From: Deltaproteobacteria bacterium
Lineage (GTDB): Bacteria > Desulfobacterota > Syntrophia > Syntrophales > UBA5619
DNA: 33,385 bases
Assembly: GCA_021372415.1 (NCBI GenBank)
Contig: JAJFUM010000198.1
Coordinates: 1 to 33,385 of the forward strand
Direction of reading: 5' to 3'
Shown: piece by piece, positions 23,446-30,663 of the stretch
Numbering within the stretch: the first letter of the stretch is position 1
Layout of the letters: the number at the start of each line of letters is the position of its first letter
Program-made: the position numbers and the translations under genes
The notes under the pieces: model-generated
The model's database searches: none
The model's input: only the letters and a program-made list of their open reading frames with translations
Told to the model about the DNA's origin: nothing

Positions 23446-24402
23446 ATGCCTTCCTCAGCGAAGCCCCTGACGTCTGGAACAACCGGCCGGCCGGCCGGAA
23501 GGATGCGAATCCTGAAATGGGCCACCGCCTTTCTTCTGTGGATGGCAACCGCGTCCCCATCGGCGGGCGCCGACTGGGCGGGGCTTGTGGAACGGCTGGC
23601 GGACGACGGCTTCGACCGGCCCACGGTCGAGGCCCTCTTTGCCAGGCCCGAAGTGACCTTCGAGCCGGACGCGATGGCCGGGAAACTCAAGGTCCTGATC
23701 CGCAACCGCTCGGCCGATACCGAGTCGGCCGCCGCGAGGCTTCGGACCGTCATCCGCCGGGGCTATCTCCAGAGCGGGATCATCTCCCGTGCGCGTTCCT
23801 ATCTCCGCGAGAACACCGAGGTCCTCAACGAGATCGCCGCTCTCTACGACGTCCCCAGAGAGATCATCGTCTCGATCCTCCTGATCGAAACCCATCTGGG
23901 CCGGAACACCGGCCACAGCCGGGTCTTCAACCGCCTGGCCAGCATGGCCCGCTGCACCGATCTGGAAACCATCCGTCCCTATCTGGCCCGGACCCTGATT
24001 ACCCCCGATACCGAGGCGTACGCCCGGCGCCGCTGCCGGGAGAAAGCCGATTGGGCCTACGAGGAACTCAAGGCCTTGATCCGCTATGCCGAACGGGACG
24101 GCGTCGATCCGCTCGACATCCGGGGATCGATCTACGGGGCGATCGGCATGTGCCAGTTCATGCCCACGAATGTCTTTAGCTTCGGCGTGGACGCCGACGG
24201 GGACGGCCGCATCGACCCCTTCGCCAAGCCGGACGCCCTCCACAGCATCGCCAACTACCTCCGGGAACATGGCTGGCACCGGAACCTGGACCGCCGGGGG
24301 CAGCACCGGGTGATCTTCGACTACAACCACAGCACCGTCTACGCGAACACGGTCCTGGCCGTCGCGGAGAAGATCGGCATGAAGAAGGTCTCCCGTCACT
24401 GA
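23446..24402 (+). CDS. MltB-type lytic murein transglycosylase
   Basis: The 318-residue protein is a periplasmic glycan-cleaving enzyme. The catalytic glutamate is E148 in LLIETHLGR. The MltB signature GAIGMCQFMPTNVFSFGVDA is followed by DGDGRIDPF and by the helical DALHSIANYLREHGW segment. Residues 20-42 form a signal peptide (MRILKWATAFLLW, cleavage near AGA-D) preceded by a 19-residue extension; the start at 23446 is favoured by GGGAG 8 nt upstream, with ATG 23503 as alternative. With the L,D-transpeptidase 123 nt upstream on the same strand it forms a cell-wall remodelling pair. Confidence 0.93.
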   Translation: MPSSAKPLTSGTTGRPAGRMRILKWATAFLLWMATASPSAGADWAGLVERLADDGFDRPTVEALFARPEVTFEPDAMAGKLKVLIRNRSADTESAAARLRTVIRRGYLQSGIISRARSYLRENTEVLNEIAALYDVPREIIVSILLIETHLGRNTGHSRVFNRLASMARCTDLETIRPYLARTLITPDTEAYARRRCREKADWAYEELKALIRYAERDGVDPLDIRGSIYGAIGMCQFMPTNVFSFGVDADGDGRIDPFAKPDALHSIANYLREHGWHRNLDRRGQHRVIFDYNHSTVYANTVLAVAEKIGMKKVSRH

Positions 24403-24629
24403 GGGGACAGGACCGCCGTCGGGCGGCAAAAGACCTGAGCCTCGCGGCCTGGAATAACCGCCCTTCGGTCTTACTGCCCATTTTTGGGGACGTACATCCT
24501 AACGCATCGACAGCTATAAATATTTTTATATTTTCCACAGGCCTTCCAGGAAGAACCGCTGACCGGATCCCCTATCCCCCCGTCAAGGCAGATCTTTTCC
24601 TTCTCCTCCCGTAGGGGGACCCCTTCTCA

Positions 24630-24658
24630 TTGACAGCCCTCCTCCCATTGCTTATATT
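24630..24658 (+). promoter_or_regulatory. strong sigma70-type promoter of clpS-clpA-aat
   Basis: TTGACA (24630-24635) and TATATT (24653-24658) are separated by an optimal 17 nt, 11 of 12 consensus bases. Transcription should start near 24665, giving a leader of about 48 nt before clpS. The rest of the 310-nt gap 24403-24712 contains a CCGCC/GGCGG stem at 24413-24426 and an AT-rich stretch near 24516-24537, but no gene of its own. Confidence 0.8.
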
Positions 24659-24712
24659 AGAACCGCTGTAGAAAGGAGCACGGAAAGGTGACCAGATCGC
24701 GGGGGATGACCC

Positions 24713-25027
24713 ATGGCGCATGATGAACGGGGCGCGTTGCCGGAAGGGGATGTGAAGGGCGATGAAGAGCTTCGAGAACCGAAAATGTACCGGGTTATCC
24801 TGCATAATGACGACTACACGACGATGGACTTCGTGGTCGAGGTCCTCGTTTCCGTTTTTCACAAGCCAGCCACCGAGGCGACAAAGATCATGATGGACGT
24901 CCACAAGAAGGGGAAAGGGGTCTGCGGCGTCTATACCTATGACATCGCGTCAACGAAGGTTTCCATCGTCCACCAGTTGGCCAAGCGAAGGGAGTTCCCC
25001 CTGAAATGCTCCCTCGATGAAGTCTGA
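24713..25027 (+). CDS. clpS: ATP-dependent Clp protease adaptor ClpS
   Basis: The 104-residue protein has the ClpS core YRVILHNDDYTTMDFVVEVL at about 26-45, with the N-D-D residues that grip the alpha-amino group of N-degrons. It then has MMDVHKKGKGVCGVYTYDIA with the conserved His, and a C-terminal helix. The first 24 residues are the usual flexible tail that enters the ClpA pore. ClpS delivers proteins with Leu, Phe, Trp or Tyr N-termini to ClpA. The ATG at 24713 has only GGGGGA upstream. A better Shine-Dalgarno, AAGGAG at 24673-24678, serves an overlapping 11-codon GTG frame at 24688-24723. ClpA follows after 22 nt. Confidence 0.96.
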   Translation: MAHDERGALPEGDVKGDEELREPKMYRVILHNDDYTTMDFVVEVLVSVFHKPATEATKIMMDVHKKGKGVCGVYTYDIASTKVSIVHQLAKRREFPLKCSLDEV

Positions 25028-25049
25028 GACCCCGGGCAGAAGAGGTATT

Positions 25050-27326
25050 ATGAAGATCAGCGAAACACTCAACCGCATCATCATGGCGGCTTATGCCGAG
25101 GCAAACGTCCGGCGGCACGAGTTCATCACACCGGAACATCTGCTCTACGCCAGCCTGTTCTTCGACGAAGGCCGAGATATCATCGTGAACTGCGGCGGAG
25201 ATCCGGACCAGCTCAAGAAGACCCTGGAGCGGCACCTGGGCGAGGCGGATACGGTCAGCACGGCGATCCGGGTGACCCAATCCCTGGGCTTCCAGAACAT
25301 CCTTGAAAGGGCCGCCTGGCACATCACCTCCGCCCAGAAGGACGTCCTGGAACTGGGGGACGTGCTCGTCTCGATCCTTGAGGAGAAAGAGTCCCATGCC
25401 TCCTTCTACCTCCAGCGGGAGGGGATCACACGCCTGGCCCTGCTCAACTACATCTCCCACGGCGTCTCGGTCCTCTCCAGTGAAAGCGGCGGGCAGAAGC
25501 CGGGTCCCGTGACCCGGGAGGAGGAGCCCTCCCGGGAAACGAAGGACGACCCGTCCAAATTTCTCAGGGCCTACACCACGGAACTGACGGCCAAGGCGAA
25601 AACCGGCGAGATGGACCCCCTGATCGGCCGGGATGAGATCCTCTCTCGGACGATCCAGGTCCTCTGCCGTCGGTTCAAGAACAACCCGGTCCACGTGGGG
25701 GAACCCGGCGTCGGGAAGACCGCCATTACCGAAGGGCTGGCCCAGCTCATCGCCAAGGGGGAGATCCCCAGGAAACTTCAAGGGGCGAAGATCTTCTCTC
25801 TGGATATGGGGGCGGTGATCGCCGGGACCCGTTTCCGGGGCGATTTCGAGGAGAGGCTCAAGAAGGTGATCGCCGAGATCCAGAAGCAGGACAAGGCGAT
25901 CCTCTTCATCGACGAGATCCACAACGTCGTCGGCGCCGGCGCTGTTTCGGGGGGGTCCCTGGACGCCGGGAACATCCTTAAACCGGCCCTTGTCTCCGGC
26001 AAGCTCCGCTGCATCGGTTCGACGACCTACGACGAATACCGCAAGTATTTCGAGAAAGACGGGGCCCTCTCCCGTCGTTTCCAAAAGATCGAGGTCCCGG
26101 AACCCTCCGTCGATGACACGGTGAAGATCCTCCAGGGCCTCCGCGGCCGGTACGAGGACTTCCACCAGGTCTCCTTCAGCGACGAAGGAATCCGGGAGGC
26201 AGCCGAACTGTCCCACCGTTACATCAGCGACCGCCGTCTGCCGGACAAGGCAATCGACGTGATCGACGAGGCCGGGGCCCTGGCCTCGATGGGCCGCTGC
26301 GACGAAACCGCGGAGCGGACCCCCATCGGCCCCCAGGAGATCGAAACCATCGTCGCCCGGATCGCCCGGATCCCCGAGAAGAATATCTCCACCTCGGAAA
26401 TCGAGAAGCTCAAGGACCTCGAGACAGATCTGAAGGCACGGATTTTCGGCCAGAACGAGGCCGTCCAAAAGGTCGTGGAGGCGGTCAAGCGCTCCCGGGC
26501 AGGTTTCCGCGAGCCGGACAAGCCAATCGCCTCGCTGCTCTTCGTGGGCCCGACCGGAGTGGGAAAGACGGAACTGGCCCGCCAGCTGGCCGCGCTCCTG
26601 AACGTGCCGCTTCTGCGCTACGACATGAGCGAGTACCAGGAAAAGCACACCGTGGCCAAGTTTGTCGGGGCGCCCCCGGGCTATGTGGGCTACGAGGAGG
26701 GCGGGCTCCTGACCGAGGCGGTCCGGAAGACCCCCCACGCGGTCCTTCTCCTGGACGAGATCGAGAAGGCCCACGCCGACATCTTCAACACGCTCCTGCA
26801 GGTGATGGACTACGCGACCCTCACGGATAACAACGGCAAGAAGGCGGACTTCCGGAACGTCATCCTCCTGATGACCTCGAATGCCGGGGCCAGGGAGATC
26901 GGCCGGCAAACCGTCGGCTTCGAGGGGAAACCCATCAACCGGGACGCCGTCTTCAAGGCCCTGGAGAAGACCTTCTCACCCGAGTTCCGGAACCGGCTCG
27001 ACGGGATCGTCAACTTCCGAGGCCTCGACGACGCGGTTCTCTTGAAGATCGTTCAGAAGGCGGTCGGGGAATTTGCCGCCCAACTCGCCGAAAAGAAGGT
27101 CCACCTGAAGGTCACCGATCCCTGCTCGGCCTGGCTCGCCCGAAAGGGTTACTCTCCCGAATTCGGGGCCCGGGAGATCGCCCGTTTGATCCAAGACCGG
27201 ATCAAACGGTTCTTTGTCGACGAGGTCCTCTTCGGGAATCTCAAGGGAGGCGGCGAGGCAGTCGCCGACATCGAAAACGACGACGTGGTTATCCGGGTCA
27301 CCCATGCCGGTCTATCGACTCCCTGA
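25050..27326 (+). CDS. clpA: ATP-dependent Clp protease ATP-binding subunit ClpA
   Basis: The 758-residue unfoldase is full length. A double Clp-N domain (residues 1-145) docks ClpS. The first AAA+ module has GEPGVGKT at 217-224 and LFIDEIHNVVGAG. The second has GPTGVGKTEL near 500, LLLDEIEKAH, and the loop TVGFEG whose V-G-F matches the IGL/IGF tripeptide that docks ClpP. No ClpP gene is in the window, so it must be elsewhere. AGAGG precedes the ATG at 25050. The gene sits between clpS and aat, overlapping aat by 23 nt, so all three parts of the N-degron pathway are made from one message. Confidence 0.97.
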   Translation: MKISETLNRIIMAAYAEANVRRHEFITPEHLLYASLFFDEGRDIIVNCGGDPDQLKKTLERHLGEADTVSTAIRVTQSLGFQNILERAAWHITSAQKDVLELGDVLVSILEEKESHASFYLQREGITRLALLNYISHGVSVLSSESGGQKPGPVTREEEPSRETKDDPSKFLRAYTTELTAKAKTGEMDPLIGRDEILSRTIQVLCRRFKNNPVHVGEPGVGKTAITEGLAQLIAKGEIPRKLQGAKIFSLDMGAVIAGTRFRGDFEERLKKVIAEIQKQDKAILFIDEIHNVVGAGAVSGGSLDAGNILKPALVSGKLRCIGSTTYDEYRKYFEKDGALSRRFQKIEVPEPSVDDTVKILQGLRGRYEDFHQVSFSDEGIREAAELSHRYISDRRLPDKAIDVIDEAGALASMGRCDETAERTPIGPQEIETIVARIARIPEKNISTSEIEKLKDLETDLKARIFGQNEAVQKVVEAVKRSRAGFREPDKPIASLLFVGPTGVGKTELARQLAALLNVPLLRYDMSEYQEKHTVAKFVGAPPGYVGYEEGGLLTEAVRKTPHAVLLLDEIEKAHADIFNTLLQVMDYATLTDNNGKKADFRNVILLMTSNAGAREIGRQTVGFEGKPINRDAVFKALEKTFSPEFRNRLDGIVNFRGLDDAVLLKIVQKAVGEFAAQLAEKKVHLKVTDPCSAWLARKGYSPEFGAREIARLIQDRIKRFFVDEVLFGNLKGGGEAVADIENDDVVIRVTHAGLSTP

Positions 27327-28044
27327 GGCTGCCGTCTTCCCGCCCGTTGAGGGTGCCACGAAGAACGGCCTTCTGGCCGTGGGCGGCGACCTGTCTCCCC
27401 GGAGGCTCCTGGCTGCCTATCGGGAAGGGATCTTTCCCTGGTATTCCGAGGGCGAACCTATCCTATGGTGGTCTCCGGACCCGCGTTTCGTCCTCTTCCC
27501 CGGGGAGCTGCGCGTCACCAGGAGCATGCGGCAGTTCCTGAAGAAGGAAACCCTCCGGATCACCTTTGACCGGGCCTTTCGGGCAGTCGTCACCGCCTGC
27601 CAGAAACCCCGACCCGGACAGGAGGGGACCTGGATCACCCCCGAGATGCGGGAGGCTTACTGCGTCCTCAACGGGATGGGCTATGCCCACTCAGTCGAAG
27701 CCTGGCAGAACGAAACGCTCGTAGGAGGCCTCTACGGCATCTCCCTGGGCCGCATCTTCTTCGGCGAGTCCATGTTCTCGCATGTACCGAACGCCTCCAA
27801 GGCGGCCCTCATCGCGCTGATCGGCCGCCTGAAGGACCGGGGTTTCGAGATGATCGACTGCCAGATCGAGACCGCCCACTTGGCGAGCCTCGGCGCCCGT
27901 CCCATCCCGCGTCTGGAGTTCGTCGGCCTCCTGAAGGAAGCCCTCTGCCATGAAACCCTTCAGGGCGACTGGGGAGCGCTCCTGGCGGCCCCTTCCGAAA
28001 CGCCTTCGGCCAAAGGGATGCCCCTCCGATCAGGGACCCGCTGA
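27304..28044 (+). CDS. aat: leucyl/phenylalanyl-tRNA--protein transferase
   Basis: The 246-residue enzyme transfers Leu or Phe from aminoacyl-tRNA to proteins with N-terminal Lys or Arg, creating the N-degrons recognised by ClpS. Family motifs are clear: FPPVEGATKNGLLAVGGDLS, REGIFPWYSEGEPILWWSPD, TWITPEMREAY, GGLYGISLGRIFFGESMFSH and DCQIETAHLASLGARPIPR. The ATG at 27304 begins MPVYRLPEAAVFPP and lies inside the end of clpA; earlier in-frame starts lack support. The C-terminal tail beyond about residue 225 is variable in the family. Confidence 0.97.
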   Translation: MPVYRLPEAAVFPPVEGATKNGLLAVGGDLSPRRLLAAYREGIFPWYSEGEPILWWSPDPRFVLFPGELRVTRSMRQFLKKETLRITFDRAFRAVVTACQKPRPGQEGTWITPEMREAYCVLNGMGYAHSVEAWQNETLVGGLYGISLGRIFFGESMFSHVPNASKAALIALIGRLKDRGFEMIDCQIETAHLASLGARPIPRLEFVGLLKEALCHETLQGDWGALLAAPSETPSAKGMPLRSGTR

Positions 28045-28241
28045 TCCTCCTCTCTGTTCGTCATGATCTTTCCGGTCTACGTCGACCTGCGCATCCTCAT
28101 GGCAATCCTGCCGTCCATATCGGCGTCGCTCGGCCTGGCCGCGGCGTTCGCCCCCAGGGAACATCAGGGGCCGGTCGAAAATTGATCGCGCAGGACCGAA
28201 CAGGATTTGACATCCGCCAGCAGGTTCGATAGATATCTTCC

Positions 28242-29396
28242 ATGGACCCCCTCTATTTCGACAACGCCGCGACCTCCTGGCCGAAACCGGAGGCAACCAG
28301 CGCGGCAATGGAAAGGTTTCTCCGCGAGAGCGGCGGATCTCCCGGCCGCTCGGGCCACCGCCTCTCCATCGCGGCGGGCCGGACCGTCCTCGAGGCCCGG
28401 GAGGCTATGGCCGCGCTGATCGGTGCGGACGATCCCCTGCGGATCGTCTTCACGAAAAACGCCACCGAGGCCCTCAACATCGCCCTTCGGGGTTTTCTCA
28501 GGCCGGGCGATCATGTCATCACCTCATCGATGGAGCACAACTCGGTCATGCGCCCGCTCCGGCAGTTGGAGGCCGACGGGGTGGCCCTGTCTGTCCTCCC
28601 CTGTTCCGGCCGGGGAGAACTCGATCCCGGGACGATCCAGCCGGCGATCCAGAGCCGCACCAGGATGATGGTCCTGACCCACGCCTCGAACGTGACCGGG
28701 ACAATCCTCCCCATCGCCGAAGCGGCCCGAATCGCCCACGACCATGGAATCGCCGTCTGCATCGACGCAGCCCAGACGGCGGGCGCCCTGCCGATCCACG
28801 TTAAGGAGCAGGGCATCGACCTTCTGGCCTTCACCGGCCACAAGTCCCTCTTCGGCCCTCCGGGGACGGGCGGGCTCTACATCGCGTCAGGACTGGAGGA
28901 GCAGCTCCGCCCCCTGATGGCGGGCGGGACGGGAAGCCGCTCCGAATTCGAAGCCCAACCCACCTTTCTCCCTGACAAGTTCGAAGCGGGAACGCCCAAC
29001 AGCGTGGGCCTCGCCGGTCTCGGGGCCGGCGTCTCCTGGCTCCTGGCGCGGGGCGTCGAGACCGTCCGGGCCCATGAAACGGCCCTGACGGCACGTTTCA
29101 TCGAAGGCCTCCGGGAGATCCCGGGGATCACCCTCTACGGGCCGGAGGACCCGTCGCTCAAGACAGCCATCGTCTCGTTCAACATCGCCGGCCTGGAACC
29201 GTCGGAGGCGGCCCTGGAGCTGGACGAACGGTTCGATATCCTCTCGCGGCCCGGACTCCACTGCGCGCCCGCCGCCCATAGGACGATTGGAACCTTCCCC
29301 CGGGGAACCGTCCGGTTCGGTTTCGGACCTTTCAACACCCCGGACCAGATCGACAGGGCCCTTGAGGCCCTCTGTTCGCTCGCCCAGAAAAGATAG
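28242..29396 (+). CDS. cysteine desulfurase-like class V aminotransferase
   Basis: The 384-residue PLP enzyme begins YFDNAATSWPKPEAT and has H99 (SMEHNS), D175/Q178 (CIDAAQTAG), the PLP lysine K201 (TGHKSLFGPPG) and the active-site Cys in RPGLHCAPAAH (C341). This is the SufS-type arrangement; the overall sequence resembles the EF2568-like subfamily of presumed cysteine desulfurases. It would remove sulfur from cysteine for Fe-S, thiolation or selenium chemistry. No scaffold (SufU/IscU) or other Fe-S gene adjoins it. The start has no good ribosome binding site. The preceding 197-nt gap has only a 40-codon hydrophobic frame without support. Confidence 0.9.
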   Translation: MDPLYFDNAATSWPKPEATSAAMERFLRESGGSPGRSGHRLSIAAGRTVLEAREAMAALIGADDPLRIVFTKNATEALNIALRGFLRPGDHVITSSMEHNSVMRPLRQLEADGVALSVLPCSGRGELDPGTIQPAIQSRTRMMVLTHASNVTGTILPIAEAARIAHDHGIAVCIDAAQTAGALPIHVKEQGIDLLAFTGHKSLFGPPGTGGLYIASGLEEQLRPLMAGGTGSRSEFEAQPTFLPDKFEAGTPNSVGLAGLGAGVSWLLARGVETVRAHETALTARFIEGLREIPGITLYGPEDPSLKTAIVSFNIAGLEPSEAALELDERFDILSRPGLHCAPAAHRTIGTFPRGTVRFGFGPFNTPDQIDRALEALCSLAQKR

Positions 29397-29417
29397 GGGG
29401 ATTCATCGGAATCCCCC
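29396..29417. terminator. bidirectional terminator between cysteine desulfurase and thioesterase genes
   Basis: GGGGGATTC (29396-29404) pairs perfectly with GAATCCCCC (29409-29417) around ATCG. The stem begins at the last base of the desulfurase stop codon. On the minus strand it is followed by TATCTTTT, a proper U-rich tail for the thioesterase message; on the plus strand only TT follows. Confidence 0.75.
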
Positions 29418-29458
29418 TTCGCGGCTGAAGAAGGCCTGAACGGAACAAAGTATCCCGA

Positions 29459-29875
29459 TCAGAGCGACCAGCGTTCCTTCTTTCGGTAGGCCATCCCCTC
29501 GAACTGCGAGACCACATCCCCTGTCCCGTCGGTGATCTGGATCGTATAGGAGGCGATCTTGGGGCCGCAGAACACCTCCCGGGCCTCGGCCCTGAGGAAC
29601 TCCCCCTGGGCCGCCTTCAGGTATGCGATTGAACAGTGGATCGCCACGGCCGTCCGGCCTCGGGAATTGACCGCCGCGGCAAAGGCGAGGTCGGCCAGGG
29701 TGAAGAGCACCCCGCCCTGGACCATGCCCAGGCCGTTCCGGTGATGGTCGTGCAATGTCAGGCGGGCCGTGGACCGACCCCCGCCCGCCTCGACGAGCTC
29801 GATGCCGACGAAATTGGCAAAGAGATCCTTCCGGAAAAAAGCCTTGAGCGCCTCAGAGGTTATCTCGTCTTCCAA
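29459..29875 (-). CDS. PaaI-type hotdog-fold thioesterase
   Basis: The 138-residue protein is a single hotdog domain that hydrolyses acyl-CoA thioesters. The core HHRNGLGMVQGGVLFTLADL matches the H-N-x-x-G-x-x-H-G-G pattern, except that the usual His before the Gly pair is Gln (VQGG). Asn and the Asp of LAD are kept. I place the start at TTG 29875 because AAAGGAGG lies exactly 7 nt before it; the ATG at 29902 would add nine residues and spans that ribosome binding site. The gene follows ferritin by 102 nt on the same strand. Confidence 0.88.
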   Translation of the reverse strand: MEDEITSEALKAFFRKDLFANFVGIELVEAGGGRSTARLTLHDHHRNGLGMVQGGVLFTLADLAFAAAVNSRGRTAVAIHCSIAYLKAAQGEFLRAEAREVFCGPKIASYTIQITDGTGDVVSQFEGMAYRKKERWSL

Positions 29876-29977
29876 ATCTGTGCCTCCTTTCCGATCCTGC
29901 ATCGCAGCGTCTTTTGTCCCCCGGGGCTGGAGGCAGTCGGCATGGCCTCGGACCGATCCGCCCCGGTCACATCGGGG

Positions 29978-30514
29978 TTAGGCGACCACATTGTAGGCCA
30001 GCGGGTCGAAGGACGATCCGGCCGGGAAGACACGGGCGCCCAGCTCGCGGTCCAGCATGAAGAGCCCTTCCTTGCTGTCGCCGATCATCTCCAGTTGGCG
30101 GCAGATCTTGTCTGTGTTGTTCTCCTCCTCGATCTGCTCGTTCACGAACCAGTTGAGCAGGGGCTCGGCCGTGTAGTCGTTCTCCTTGCGGGCGATCTTG
30201 AGCAGGTCATGGATCTTCCCCGTGATGAACTGTTCGTGGGCATAGGCGTCCTTCCAGGGCTCCAGCGGGTTCTTCCAGTTCGTCTTGAGCTGCTTGAGAT
30301 TCTGCAGGACCACAGAAGCCCCCCGGTTGGTCAGGTGATCGAAGAACTTCATCGCGTGGATCGTCTCCTCATGGACCTGAACGCGCATCCAGTGAGCCAT
30401 CCCGTCGAGGTTCTGGGAGTGGAAGTAACCCACCATGGACAGATAGATGTAAGCAGATTCCAGTTCGTGTTTGACCTGATCGTTGATGGCGTCATACATC
30501 TTTTTGCTGATCAT
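29978..30514 (-). CDS. ferritin (FtnA-like iron storage protein)
   Basis: The 178-residue protein is a four-helix-bundle ferritin that oxidises and stores iron in a 24-mer shell. The ferroxidase centre is complete, at the same numbering as E. coli FtnA: E17, E50 and H53 (VHEETIHA), E94, Q127 and E130. No heme-ligand methionine of bacterioferritin is apparent. The ATG at 30514 follows AAAGGAG; the longer frame to 30550 has none. A good promoter lies 50-80 nt upstream. I saw no clear Fur box. Confidence 0.96.
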   Translation of the reverse strand: MISKKMYDAINDQVKHELESAYIYLSMVGYFHSQNLDGMAHWMRVQVHEETIHAMKFFDHLTNRGASVVLQNLKQLKTNWKNPLEPWKDAYAHEQFITGKIHDLLKIARKENDYTAEPLLNWFVNEQIEEENNTDKICRQLEMIGDSKEGLFMLDRELGARVFPAGSSFDPLAYNVVA

Positions 30515-30565
30515 CGAGATCTCCTTTCGGTTGCGGGTTTGATGGAACATCGCTCTTACAGGATT

Positions 30566-30595
30566 ACTCTAGTCACTCCCCCCGGTCTCTGTCAA
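30566..30595 (-). promoter_or_regulatory. promoter of the ferritin gene
   Basis: On the minus strand TTGACA (30595-30590, perfect) and TAGAGT (30571-30566, 4 of 6) are spaced by 18 nt. The start site would be near 30558, leaving a leader of about 44 nt. Confidence 0.6.
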
Positions 30596-30663
30596 TGCCC
30601 TTGGTGAATCGTCGACCCCTTCCCATGCCGGAACGACGATCCCAATTGAAGCCCGCAGGTCCC

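Noticed and set aside
28063-28185. 40-codon hydrophobic frame between aat and the desulfurase gene
   Set aside because: Hydrophobic run is suggestive, but there is no Shine-Dalgarno sequence and the length is within chance.
28220-28241. GGTTCGAT resembling a tRNA T-loop
   Set aside because: No acceptor, D or anticodon stems around it.
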